This document shows positions 1 to 9,670 of a DNA stretch of 48,601 nt, piece after piece. Source of the DNA: Nitrospirota bacterium (GTDB taxonomy: Bacteria; Nitrospinota; Nitrospinia; Nitrospinales; VA-1). The notes under the pieces are model-generated. The model was not told the origin of the DNA. It did no database searches and saw only the letters and a program-made list of their open reading frames with translations. The first letter of the stretch is position 1. Each line of letters begins with the position of its first letter. The stretch covers positions 1 through 48,601 of the forward strand of contig QJZQ01000143.1 of assembly GCA_003246675.1 (NCBI GenBank). The letters are read 5' to 3'. The position numbers and the translations under genes are program-made.

Positions 1-431
1 TTTCCCGCAACAGGTCGAGCTCTTCGATGGTCAGGTTGTCGAGATGTTCGAGGTTGTATTCGATGGTGTCGATGATTCTTTTGACCGGCCGCTGCATCGG
101 CCGCATAAAGTAGGTGGTGATGGTGGATACGATGGTGCCGAAAAACAACACGGAGCCGAGGATGATCCAGACCCCGCCGATGGCTTTGGCCAGGCCGGAT
201 AGCGGCACGTCGGCAATGCCCGCGGTGGTGAAAGCGGCGATGCCCCAATACAAGGCGTCGCCAAAGGAGGTGATGGGCGTCCCGGCCATTTCCCGCTCCG
301 CCAGATAGACCCCGCCCGAGAATAAAATCCACAGGAAGGTTGTCGCGTAGACCATTTTGAAAAAAGGCGTATGAAGAAAAATATCTCTGACAAATCTTTT
401 GAGCCGGGTATCTCGCTTGTTCTTTTTCACG
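1..431 (-). CDS. Ion-channel (two-TM pore domain, Kch/ion_trans_2-like) protein, C-terminus cut by window edge
   Basis: Own minus-strand translation from GTG at 431: VKKNKRDTRLKRFVRDIFLHTPFFKMVYATTFLWILFSGGVYLAEREMAGTPITSFGDALYWGIAAFTTAGIADVPLSGLAKAIGGVWIILGSVLFFGTIVSTITTYFMRP... : TM - pore helix - filter-like - TM. The listed 31..393 ORF is in a different minus frame. Confidence 0.7.
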
Positions 432-721
432 GTCCCCCCCCTTTTTTCAAATTGATCGCTGCCGGCTCGGGCTGGCTGCGCTCTCTTCCGTTGAGCATGG
501 GCATCGATTGATTATTTTGATCGCTTTTACTCTTGTCTTATTCCCTGTCTCCATCGGCGGGCGGCAGCCCACCCATTGCTCTCTGCAAACCTTGCAGCGG
601 CGGTGAGTCCTTTTCTTTATTCGGCATAAAAAATGGTATAAGTAACTGGGTTTAATGGCAAGGGCCGTTGGGGTTCCTGCCGTGCCCGCTACCGGAACTT
701 ATTTTACAGGAGAAATGCCTC

Positions 722-1458
722 ATGGCCAGCACCACGGTCAACGAAATCGCGCCGGATATCTTTCGCATCTCGACGTTCATTGCGGATTTCAATCTCGGAT
801 TCAATCAGTTCCTGGTGAGGGACGAGCAGCCGCTGCTCTACCACACAGGGATGCGCGGGCGCTGTTCCCGCTGGTGAAAGAGGCGGTGGCCACGGTGCTG
901 GACCCGGCGACGATCCGCTGGATCGGCTTCAGCCATTTCGAGGCGGACGAATGCGGCGCGATGAACGAATGGCTGGAGGTTGCCCCCAAAGCCGAGGCGG
1001 CGTGCGGCATGGTGGCGGCGCTGGTCAACCTCAACGATTTCGCGGCGCGCCCGGCGAAAATCCTGCAGCACGACGAAGTGCTGGAAACGGGCAAATACCG
1101 CTTCCGCTACCGCGCCACGCCGCAGGTGCCGCACGCCTGGGACGCGGGCATGCTGCTGGAGGAAACCACGGGCGCGCTGTTCTGTTCGGACCTGTTCCAC
1201 CAGGTGGGCGAGCGCGAACCGGTGACGGGGGAAAGCCTGGTGCCGCGCTTCCGCGAGGCGCTGGTGGAGTACAGCGCGGGCCCCTTCGCCAACTACATGC
1301 CCTACACGCCGCAGACCGACGCCATTCTCGCGGGCCTGGCGGACCTTGGGCCAAAAGTCATTCTGCCCATGCACGGCTCCGCATTCACCGGCGACGGCGA
1401 AGCGGAAATACGCGCCATGGCGCGAATGATGCGCGAGGTTCTGGGCAGCACCGCCTGA
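722..1458 (+). pseudogene. MBL-fold metallo-hydrolase (flavodiiron-type, HxExDE motif) interrupted by a frameshift near 855-860
   Basis: N-terminal part [45 protein letters not shown] in the 668..877 frame; remainder [39 protein letters not shown]... in the 655..1458 frame. Together they make one continuous MBL domain. Confidence 0.75.
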
Positions 1459-1550
1459 AAACGGAAGCCGGACCGGGGCGGAAAATCCATAAAGGGCTAA
1501 CGCAAAAAGCTCTCGGGCAGGAATTACTGAGTAAGGAAGGGGATCAAACA

Positions 1551-1585
1551 AAAAGAGCAGCTCATAGAGCCGCTCTTTTATTTAT
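1551..1585 (+). terminator. Rho-independent terminator
   Basis: AAAAGAGC-A-GCTC-ATA-GAGC-C-GCTCTTTT hairpin followed by a T-rich tract, downstream of the MBL gene. Confidence 0.65.
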
Positions 1586-1741
1586 TTTGCATCCCCGGTT
1601 GATTGACGCCGGACGATTTCTTCCTGACGAAACCGGTATTCCTGCTTTGAATAAGAGGGACTAAAAGGCGGGGAATCTCTCCTTTCGCTTCCATCCAGTC
1701 ACAAATGGCGATAAGGCAGGGAAACCGGGTATCGGCTTGGC

Positions 1742-2587
1742 TTATTGTTTAAACATTTCCGCGGCGGTGGCGACGCGCTTTCCCCGGACAATCGGTTTCT
1801 CCTCCACATAATTCCATTCCTGATTCAACGTCTTGTCGCGCAGGCCGGACAGCAAAGCATTGAACGTTTCCACATCGGCGTCAGCATACTCAAAGTAGGT
1901 CATGAAGTCCTGCTCCGGGTCGATAAAGCGGGAGTGGTAGAGCTTCCGGTAGATGCGGTTGATGTATTTGAACCCAACCTCATTGTGGCCGAGATGACCC
2001 TTACCGAATATTGCGGGATTTGCAAAAAAATAATTCTGGCGTTTCTCCTGGGTGAGCGCCCACCATGCCGGGGTTTTCGAAAGCGGGAATACAACCACAT
2101 TGGGCTGGTCCGTCCCGGCGGCCCTCTTCGGCGCGTTTTCCTTCAGGCGCAGGAGCGTCGCCTCATCCGTGTAGTTCAACTGCCGCGTCACCGCGTATCG
2201 CGTTTTCACCCGATAAAAATCTTGCACCGCCTGCGTCACGGCCTCGACATAGCCATCGAGCCCTTTTTTGTTGAGGGACTCCACACGAATCAGGCCTGCC
2301 GGTGAGCCCGAAACCGGATTGCCGTTCAGCGAGTAGCCTGTGACGCGAATGAACTGCACCGTATCGGTTTTTTCTTTTTGTGGGCTGAAATCGTTGGAAA
2401 ATCCTGACGAGGCGTCGGCGATTTCTTCCGCTATCGAAGATAAGACGCTATCCTCCAGCGGCGCACTGGACTTGGGGAACAAGTAAACGAACGCCCCCCA
2501 CTGGCCCTGCGTAGCCCAAGCCTGCCCAGCACTCAGACTGAATAACAGCGCATACAGACAAACTGCTCGCAACGAAACCATCCGCAT
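1742..2587 (-). CDS. cld: Chlorite dismutase family protein with N-terminal signal peptide
   Basis: C-terminal half PNVVVFPLSKTPAWWALTQEKRQ...GHNEVGFKYINRIYRKLYHSRFIDPEQDFMTYFEYADADVETFNALLSGLRD matches the Cld pattern (WWAL.QE.R; RKLYHS..D..DF.TYFE); His and Arg spaced 13 residues as proximal His/distal Arg; hydrophobic N-terminus ending AWA. Confidence 0.85.
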   Translation of the reverse strand: MRMVSLRAVCLYALLFSLSAGQAWATQGQWGAFVYLFPKSSAPLEDSVLSSIAEEIADASSGFSNDFSPQKEKTDTVQFIRVTGYSLNGNPVSGSPAGLIRVESLNKKGLDGYVEAVTQAVQDFYRVKTRYAVTRQLNYTDEATLLRLKENAPKRAAGTDQPNVVVFPLSKTPAWWALTQEKRQNYFFANPAIFGKGHLGHNEVGFKYINRIYRKLYHSRFIDPEQDFMTYFEYADADVETFNALLSGLRDKTLNQEWNYVEEKPIVRGKRVATAAEMFKQ

Positions 2588-2967
2588 AAAGCTCTCCCGG
2601 AATCAGGTGCACGGATTCCTTGATATTGTGAAGATTTCTCAATTAACCGTAACGCGGTCATGAATTTGTCTTCACTTATGTTGGGTTTTCCATCACGACG
2701 CGGGTTTTTATAAAAGTGTACATCAAAGTGTTTCCGTTTTGTGCCCAATTTGGAGACGAACCCAGCTTAACCCCTGACTTTTTTGACTTTCAGACCCTTT
2801 CAAACAAAGCCGTCCTCGGGCATTATCCGTTTGGCATGCTGGTTTTTGGCAAATCATCGAGGCGTCAGATCCTCTAGAGAGTTGCGCGGGCGAAACGCAT
2901 CGCATCCTAATTCTTCACGAATTGCGTTCAGTGGCAGAGGGTGCGGAAAGAGCCGCGAGGGGGCGGG

Positions 2968-3585
2968 TTAAATCAGCTGCTCGACCTTCCAGTCCACCGG
3001 CAGTTCGACGAGCTTGCCGGAGCGGGTTTCGTAGCGCACGAAGCCGTGCTCCTGACCGAACAGGAACAGGTCCCGCGTGACGGCGACATCCTGCTTGCAG
3101 TATTCGACGATCTGGTCGATCTTGCCTTCCTTGTACCATTGCAGGGATATGAGCCCGTCGGCGGATTTCTTCGCGTTCAGGGTGTGGCCGGCGAGGTGGT
3201 CCAGGCTCAGGCGGAAGCCGAGCTTTTTCTTGATGTCGACCAGCATGTCGAAGGTCTTGAGGTCCTGCAGGTCGATGGACGCTTCGGGCTGCAACACGGT
3301 GTAGTCGAAGCCGATGACGTTGAACCCCACCACCAGGTCGGCGGTTTGCAGTTTTTCGACCAGCTGCCTGGCCTCGTGCTCCAGATAAACGTTGTGCTTT
3401 TTTTCCAGGCTGTCCCACACCACGCCAACGGCGAGCTTCATGAGGTGGATGTTGCCCCAGCCGCCGACGTCTTCGGCGCTCTTCTGCGTTTCGAGGTCGA
3501 AATAGAGAACCCGGGGCTCCCTGGGTACTACTTCTTCGACCGCTTTTTCCTCGGACTCCTGAAATAAATCGAACTGTTCGGTCAT
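2968..3585 (-). CDS. RNase H-like 3'-5' exonuclease domain protein (YprB/DEDD type)
   Basis: MTEQFDLFQ...RVLYFDLETQKSAEDVGGWGN...ADLVVGFNVIGFDYTVL...DIKKKLGFRLSLDHLAGHTLN...EYCKQDVAVTRDLF; DEDD motifs FDLET, FN..GFD, YC..DV..T. Confidence 0.8.
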   Translation of the reverse strand: MTEQFDLFQESEEKAVEEVVPREPRVLYFDLETQKSAEDVGGWGNIHLMKLAVGVVWDSLEKKHNVYLEHEARQLVEKLQTADLVVGFNVIGFDYTVLQPEASIDLQDLKTFDMLVDIKKKLGFRLSLDHLAGHTLNAKKSADGLISLQWYKEGKIDQIVEYCKQDVAVTRDLFLFGQEHGFVRYETRSGKLVELPVDWKVEQLI

Positions 3586-3793
3586 AACTGGCGCTATTTG
3601 AATGGGGTTTTGGCAATTTTCAGTGGATGCCGTTACTTTACCACCGCTCAGGGCCGATGCCAATTTTTTTTCCGGGGACGGAGGGGCGGGTGCCGAGGGC
3701 CCGCAAAACGCGCGGGAGGCTAAAGTTTGCCGCTTCCGGGCCGATATTGAACTGTAGATCACTTACTTTTCAATTCGTTTCAACTCGGCGGCC

Positions 3794-5398
3794 ATGGAAA
3801 CCAATTTCGGCTTCAACTCGGGCATCGACACGGCGGACCTGATCACCAAGCTGGTGGCGCTTCAGCGACGGCCGATCAACCTGGTGCAGACCAAAAAGGC
3901 CTTCGACGACCTGAGGCTGAAGGCGTTCAAGGACCTCCAGTCCGAACTCACGGCGTTTCAGGGCGTGGTGGGCAAGCTCAACACGCAAAGCCAGTTTCTG
4001 GTGCGGGAGGGCACGTTCGTCAACACCAACCCGGGGGATGTCAACCCGGTGGCGGGCCTGGAGGTCACAAGCCAGGCGGTCGCCAGCCAGTATGCGTTGG
4101 ACGTCACCCAGATCGCCAAGGAAACCAAAACGGCCTCGCAGGGTTTTGCCACGTCCTCCACCGTGGTGGGCTCGGGGACGCTCACCCTCACCATCGATGG
4201 GGTGGCCACAAATATCACTCTCGATGCCTCGAACAATACGGTGGAGGGCATCCGCGACGCCATCAACAACGCGGGGCTCAACGTGCGGGCCTCCCTCCTC
4301 AACGACGGCGACCCGGCCAACCCCATCCGCCTGCTGGTATCGGGCACCGAGACGGGCCTCGACAACGCCGTCAGCGTCTCCATCAAGGACGGCGGCGGGG
4401 TGGACCTCGCCACGTTCACCGAGACCCAGGGCGCGCAAAACGCTCTGTTCACCCTCGATGGGGTGAGTATCTCCAAAGCGGGCAATACCGTCACCGATGT
4501 CATCGAGGGCGCCACGCTGAACCTGCTCTCGGCGGGCCAGGGAACGCTCTCCATCTCCACCGACCAGACGGCCATCAAGGAAAACATCCAGAGTTTCGCC
4601 GACGGCTATAACAAGGTGATCTCGTTCATCAACGAGCAGCTCAAGTTCGACCTCGACAGCGATACCGAGGGCACGCTGTTCGGCAACTTCACCCTGCTTA
4701 ATATTCAGACGAACCTGCGTTCGACGGTGACCGGCCCCGTGGACGGGGCGAGCGGCACCTTCAGCTTCCTGTCGCAGATCGGTATCCGCACCGCCGCCGA
4801 CGGGACGCTGACGGTCAACGACACGGAGCTGGAAAACGCCATCGCGGCGGATATCGACTCGGTCGTCCAGCTGTTCACCGGCACCGGCCAGGCGAGCCAG
4901 GCCGGCGTCGCCTTTGTCGCGGCGACGGGCGCCACCGAAGGCGGCACTTACGACCTGCGCGTTCTGGGCGGCGTACCGCAACTGAGCGTCTCCGGCCAGA
5001 ACCTGTACACCGATGCGGTGGGCAGCGGCAACTTTTACACCGGGGCGGAGGGAACCGCCGCCGAAGGGCTCAGTTTCCGCATCGACAGCCTGGTGGATGG
5101 CGACTACGGCACCCTCACCTTCGAACCCGGGGTGGCCGAGAGCATCAACCGCCTGATCGAGCAGCACGTGGGCACGGGCGGAGGGAACCCTCTTGAAGCT
5201 GAAATCGACACTCTCACGGACACCCTCAAGGACTTCGACAACCAGATTATCGACCTGGAGGGGCGGCTCGAGATTTTCGAGGAAAACCTGCGGCGCGAGT
5301 TCGTCGCCCTGGAAGGCCTGCTGGCGCAGCTCGACTCCCAGCGCCAGGCGTTCACCAGCGCCATGGCCGGGCTCGACAACCTGTTCACGGGCCGCTGA
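3794..5398 (+). CDS. fliD: Flagellar filament capping protein FliD (HAP2)
   Basis: NFGFNSGIDTADLITKLVALQRRPI N-terminus, central FliD domain and C-terminal coiled coil; followed by fliS. Confidence 0.93.
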   Translation: METNFGFNSGIDTADLITKLVALQRRPINLVQTKKAFDDLRLKAFKDLQSELTAFQGVVGKLNTQSQFLVREGTFVNTNPGDVNPVAGLEVTSQAVASQYALDVTQIAKETKTASQGFATSSTVVGSGTLTLTIDGVATNITLDASNNTVEGIRDAINNAGLNVRASLLNDGDPANPIRLLVSGTETGLDNAVSVSIKDGGGVDLATFTETQGAQNALFTLDGVSISKAGNTVTDVIEGATLNLLSAGQGTLSISTDQTAIKENIQSFADGYNKVISFINEQLKFDLDSDTEGTLFGNFTLLNIQTNLRSTVTGPVDGASGTFSFLSQIGIRTAADGTLTVNDTELENAIAADIDSVVQLFTGTGQASQAGVAFVAATGATEGGTYDLRVLGGVPQLSVSGQNLYTDAVGSGNFYTGAEGTAAEGLSFRIDSLVDGDYGTLTFEPGVAESINRLIEQHVGTGGGNPLEAEIDTLTDTLKDFDNQIIDLEGRLEIFEENLRREFVALEGLLAQLDSQRQAFTSAMAGLDNLFTGR

Positions 5399-5436
5399 GA
5401 ACGCACTTAATAAACCGCTAAATCCAAAGGACATCC

Positions 5437-5844
5437 ATGACCACGGCCAACCTGTATAAGGCATATCGGCAGACCCAGATCACCACCGCAAGCCAGGCGA
5501 ACCTGATTTTAATGATGTACGAAGGCGCAATGAGGTTCACCCGTCAGGCCCTGGATAGCCTCGACGCGCAAGACCCGGCAGGAATGGTCCGCAACATTCA
5601 AAAGGCGCGCGACATCGTCAACGAACTCTCCCTCTCCCTGGATATTTCTCAGGGCGGAGAAGCCGCCGCCCGGCTGGAATCGCTCTATCAGTTCACTCTT
5701 TCGCAACTCACCCTGGCCAACATAAAAACCGACCGGGCGCCTCTGGAGGCCGTGCTGCGGGTTCTGACCCCTCTCACCTCCGCGTGGCAGACAGTAGCCG
5801 AGGGCCAGACGGAAGAAGCTCCCCTCACCCCGGCGAAGTTCTGA
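5437..5844 (+). CDS. fliS: Flagellar export chaperone FliS
   Basis: YRQTQITTASQANLILMMYEGAMRF...KARDIVNELSLSLD typical FliS; adjacent to fliD. Confidence 0.93.
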   Translation: MTTANLYKAYRQTQITTASQANLILMMYEGAMRFTRQALDSLDAQDPAGMVRNIQKARDIVNELSLSLDISQGGEAAARLESLYQFTLSQLTLANIKTDRAPLEAVLRVLTPLTSAWQTVAEGQTEEAPLTPAKF

Positions 5845-5966
5845 ACACCCCCGCCACCCCGCCTGCCAAGGCCTGCGGCTGATTTCGCTTTGACAATGCA
5901 TAATACTTATGATAAAAACTGATCTCTTTTTTTAAGCGCAGTTCCACTCTTTTCCCCGGTGGGCGG

Positions 5967-7127
5967 ATGAAGATTCACGAGTATCAGGCCAAAGAAATTC
6001 TCGCAAAATACAACGTCCCGGTGCCGCGCGGCATCCTCGTTGACCATAAAAATCAGGCCGCCGAGGCCGCCAAGACGCTGGGCACTCCTGTCGTTGTGGT
6101 CAAGGCGCAGATTCACGCAGGTGGCCGCGGCAAGGGCGGCGGCGTGAAACTGGCCAAAAGCCCCAAGGAAGCCGAGACGCTTGCCGGCCAGATCCTGGGC
6201 ATGACCCTGGTGACCCCGCAAACCGGCCCCGAAGGGCGGCTGGTGAAGAAAGTCCTCATCGAAGAGGGCATGGCCATCGCCAAGGAGCTCTACCTCGGCA
6301 TCGTCGTCGACCGGGCCACCAGCCGGGTTCTCATCATGGCGAGCGAAGCCGGCGGCATGGAGATCGAAGAGGTCGCCGCCGCCACTCCCGAAAAAATTCT
6401 CAAGGAAACCGTTGACCCCGTTATCGGGGTGAAACCGTTCCTGGCGCGAAAAATCGCCTTCGGCCTCAACCTCGAGGGAGAGGCCCTGAAGAAGATGGTT
6501 CCCTTCATCATCAATCTGTACAACAGCTTCATCAAGGAAGACTGTGCGATGCTGGAGATCAACCCCCTGGTGATCACCGAGGACAACCGGGTGCTCGCCC
6601 TCGACGCCAAGGTCACCATCGACGACAACGCGCTTTTCAGGCAGAAACACATTCTCGACTATCGCGATACGGATGAGGAAGATCCGCTGGAAGTGGAAGC
6701 TTCGGCCTACCACCTCAATTACATCAAGCTCGATGGCAACATCGCCTGCATGGTGAATGGTGCGGGCCTCGCGATGGCCACCATGGACATCATCAAGCAC
6801 ACCGGCGGCGAACCGGCCAATTTCCTCGACGTGGGCGGCGGCGCCAACGAGGAGATGATTGAAAACGGTTTCCGCATCCTGCTTGGAGACAAAAACGTCA
6901 AAGCCATCCTCATCAACATCTTTGGGGGCATTCTGCGTTGCGATATCCTGGCCCGGGGCGTCATCGCCGCCAGCCAGAAACTCAATGTGCAGATTCCCAT
7001 TGTCGTCCGGATGGAAGGAACCAACATGGAGGAGGGGCACCGCCTTCTTGAAGAATCCGGCCTGCGTCTCATTGTCGCCAACGGCATGAAGGACGCGGCC
7101 AAGAAAGTGGTTAAATCAATCCAATGA
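5967..7127 (+). CDS. sucC: Succinyl-CoA ligase (ADP-forming) beta subunit
   Basis: [49 protein letters not shown] motifs. Confidence 0.97.
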   Translation: MKIHEYQAKEILAKYNVPVPRGILVDHKNQAAEAAKTLGTPVVVVKAQIHAGGRGKGGGVKLAKSPKEAETLAGQILGMTLVTPQTGPEGRLVKKVLIEEGMAIAKELYLGIVVDRATSRVLIMASEAGGMEIEEVAAATPEKILKETVDPVIGVKPFLARKIAFGLNLEGEALKKMVPFIINLYNSFIKEDCAMLEINPLVITEDNRVLALDAKVTIDDNALFRQKHILDYRDTDEEDPLEVEASAYHLNYIKLDGNIACMVNGAGLAMATMDIIKHTGGEPANFLDVGGGANEEMIENGFRILLGDKNVKAILINIFGGILRCDILARGVIAASQKLNVQIPIVVRMEGTNMEEGHRLLEESGLRLIVANGMKDAAKKVVKSIQ

Positions 7128-7993
7128 GCATTCTGGTAGACGAAAATACAAGACTCATCGTTCAAGGCATCACCGGCCGGGAGGGCCAGTTCCACTCCGA
7201 GCAGGCGATGAAATACGGCACCAAGGTCGTCGGCGGGGTCACCCCCGGCAAAGGCGGCCAGACCGTGCTGGAAACCGTTCCCGTCTTCAACACCGTCAAG
7301 GAAGCAGCGGTGAAGACGAAGGCCAACGCCACCATGATCTTCGTTCCGCCGCCCTTCGCGGCCGACGCGATCCTGGAGGCCGCCAACGCGGGCCTGGAGC
7401 TCATCATCTGCATCACCGAGGGGATCCCCACGACGGACATGATCGAAGTGCACCGGAGCATTCAGGGCACGGGCTCGCGCCTCATCGGCCCCAACTGCCC
7501 CGGCGTCATCTCTCCCGGGAAGTGCAAGATCGGCATCATGCCGGCGCACATTCACCGGAAGGGCAACATCGGCATCGTCTCCAGGAGCGGCACCCTCACT
7601 TACGAAACCGTGAGCCAGCTCTCCGCCCTCGGCTACGGCCAGTCCACCAGCGTGGGCATCGGCGGCGATCCGATCATCGGCACCAAGTTCATCGACGTGC
7701 TGGAAATGTTCCAGAAAGATCGCGGCACCAAGGCCGTTTGCATGATCGGCGAGATCGGCGGCACCGACGAGGACGAAGCCGCCTATTACGTCAAAAAGAA
7801 AATGACCAAACCCGTGATCGGCTTCATCGCCGGGCAAACCGCCCCGCCGGGCCGGCGCATGGGCCATGCCGGCGCCATCATCTCCGGTGGCCAGGGAACC
7901 GCGCAGGAGAAAATGAGCATCATGAAAAAGTGCGGCATCAAAGTCTGCAAGAGCCCGGCCGACCTGGGCAAGACGCTCGCCAACGCTCTCTGA
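7124..7993 (+). CDS. sucD: Succinyl-CoA ligase alpha subunit
   Basis: [55 protein letters not shown] phospho-His motif; 4-bp overlap with sucC. Confidence 0.97.
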   Translation: MSILVDENTRLIVQGITGREGQFHSEQAMKYGTKVVGGVTPGKGGQTVLETVPVFNTVKEAAVKTKANATMIFVPPPFAADAILEAANAGLELIICITEGIPTTDMIEVHRSIQGTGSRLIGPNCPGVISPGKCKIGIMPAHIHRKGNIGIVSRSGTLTYETVSQLSALGYGQSTSVGIGGDPIIGTKFIDVLEMFQKDRGTKAVCMIGEIGGTDEDEAAYYVKKKMTKPVIGFIAGQTAPPGRRMGHAGAIISGGQGTAQEKMSIMKKCGIKVCKSPADLGKTLANAL

Positions 7994-8012
7994 GTCTTTT
8001 CCCTCGATGTCC

Positions 8013-8033
8013 ACGGGGCCCAAAGGGCCCCGT
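8013..8033. terminator. Hairpin between convergent genes, possibly bidirectional terminator
   Basis: Perfect 9-bp stem ACGGGGCCC-AAA-GGGCCCCGT between sucD (+) and the minus gene at 8043; no long T tract. Confidence 0.4.
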
Positions 8034-8042
8034 CGCTGTTAC

Positions 8043-8486
8043 CTACTCCGCGCTCTTTTCCGCATCCTCATAGGAAAGAGCACTCAATCGGCTTTCATAG
8101 TCCAGGGTATCGAACTGCTTTCCCCTGCGGAACGTCGTAAAGTACAACTCCGAATAGATTCCCATGATGACGTGCAGGCAATGGTGGCGGTCCATCCCCT
8201 GCCCCAGCAGCCGATTGAAGTTTTCTTCCACGAAGTCCGGCTGGCCCGCGTTGATCTGCTGATCCACGATGACGTGCAGGACCGTGTGCACGAAGGGGCT
8301 GACGATCTGCCCCCCGATCTCCTGCGGGTAGGTGGCCAGCTCGCCCTGCTTCCAGATTTCATTGAACTCCGGGTGCAGGTCCATGACCATGGCGATCCGC
8401 TCATCGACTTCATCCACGGTTTTTCCCGCGCTCCGGTCCGCCGCGACACGCAGGACGCGGACCTGGCTTTCTTTATCAAACTCCAT
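8043..8486 (-). CDS. DUF1841-like conserved hypothetical protein
   Basis: LHPEFNEIW...FVHTVLHVIVDQQINAGQP...HHCLHVIMGIYSEL resembles the DUF1841 pattern; family call is tentative. Confidence 0.55.
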   Translation of the reverse strand: MEFDKESQVRVLRVAADRSAGKTVDEVDERIAMVMDLHPEFNEIWKQGELATYPQEIGGQIVSPFVHTVLHVIVDQQINAGQPDFVEENFNRLLGQGMDRHHCLHVIMGIYSELYFTTFRRGKQFDTLDYESRLSALSYEDAEKSAE

Positions 8487-8547
8487 TCGTTTACAACTCC
8501 TTAATTTCGATTTTTAGTCGCCCGGAAAGCGGGCATGTCTCACGCGG

Positions 8548-8832
8548 TCAGGGGGTTTCCGAAAAATGCGTCCTGCGTTCTCCCCCCGCGCCGCCATAAA
8601 CCATGAAAACCCGCTTGCCCTGGCGCATATGGTATTTTGCCCAGGCGGGGGAGCGCCCCTGGTAACTGGCGTCCGGGTCCTCTCCCTCGGCTTTTAAAAA
8701 ATCCGGATAATCCAAACCGGCATCATACACGTCGAGCAGCAGACAGTCGGTCTGAAAACCCTTGCCCCCCAGCTTGATCTGGCTCAGGAATTCTTCTATC
8801 TTGGCAGGGTCGTTTAGTTCCATAGGTTCCAT
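8548..8832 (-). CDS. Small hypothetical protein
   Basis: 94-aa ORF MEPMELNDPAKIEEFLSQIKLGGKGFQ..., intergenic and non-overlapping. Confidence 0.5.
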   Translation of the reverse strand: MEPMELNDPAKIEEFLSQIKLGGKGFQTDCLLLDVYDAGLDYPDFLKAEGEDPDASYQGRSPAWAKYHMRQGKRVFMVYGGAGGERRTHFSETP

Positions 8833-9022
8833 TGAGTTTCCTTAAATTATGCGCCCCCTCTCAACCGGATGCAGGCGTTTGATTGAGACGGGGGGTTCTG
8901 TTATCCTTAGTCCTCGCCCGGCCTGTGCGCAACATGTTCCCTGGCCGGGTCCCATAATAACACACGCCGCGTAATTCCCGCCCTGCGCAGGAGATAGATG
9001 CGGCCCATTCGAGGTAAGATTC

Positions 9023-9376
9023 ATGGTGATCCAGGAAAACCTGCTGCTTCAGCGGGTGCAGCCCGATGGCCAGGGAGGAATCCAGTTACTCTACAAGGTC
9101 AACCAGTATGGCGTCTCGGCCATCAGCCGGCCCCAGGAGGAAATTTTCATGATCCACTGGGAAGTCGATGTTATTAAATATCACAACCAGCCCAATATTG
9201 CTTTCGAGCCCTGCCACACCACTGAACTGGCGTCCCGGCCCCTGCGATTCAACAACGACAAGTCCCTCAACGAATTCCTTGAGAAGGCCTTCAAGTACTT
9301 TGCTGAACTTGAGACCCTGGAGCAGCTCCTGCCTGAAAGCCGGGATACGACACGGAAATCCGAAATCGGGCGTTAA
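9023..9376 (+). CDS. Hypothetical protein
   Basis: 117-aa ORF MVIQENLLLQRVQPDGQGGIQLLYKVNQYGVSAISRPQ..., balanced soluble composition, no overlap. Confidence 0.5.
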   Translation: MVIQENLLLQRVQPDGQGGIQLLYKVNQYGVSAISRPQEEIFMIHWEVDVIKYHNQPNIAFEPCHTTELASRPLRFNNDKSLNEFLEKAFKYFAELETLEQLLPESRDTTRKSEIGR

Positions 9377-9379
9377 AGC

Positions 9380-9409
9380 TTGACAGATTCGACCCTTGTT
9401 ATTTATTAT
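9380..9409 (+). promoter_or_regulatory. Sigma-70-like promoter upstream of OFOR operon
   Basis: TTGACA (9380-9385) - 18 bp - TATTAT (9404-9409), about 260 bp before the alpha-subunit start. Confidence 0.45.
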
Positions 9410-9670
9410 GGTCTACTTTTAGCCAGCCCCTCCTGAACCTTTGTATCCGCCTTTTTTTCAGATGTCGGGGATTATACGGCAGGCGGGGGGAATTTTTCTC
9501 CCCCGAAACTGATCTTTAGAGTTTGTGAAGGTCTTTTAATTGTGGTACTTTCTCCGCGCAGACCTGGAGAAAAACAAATACTGAATAAACCATTACTTTT
9601 GGTTATTTAACAGGGCCGCCTTAAACCGGCGTCCCCGAAAAATAAGCTCAATTTTTCAAGGAGATGGAAC

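Noticed and set aside
2588-2967. Possible additional coding sequence in the gap (for example in-frame continuation after the exonuclease TAA: PAPSRLFPHPLPLNAIREELGCDAFRPRNSLEDLTPR)
   Set aside because: Only about 35 codons, no start or recognisable domain; likely chance in GC-rich DNA.
3770-5464. 564-aa minus ORF antisense to fliD
   Set aside because: Antisense shadow ORF; fliD on the plus strand is convincing.
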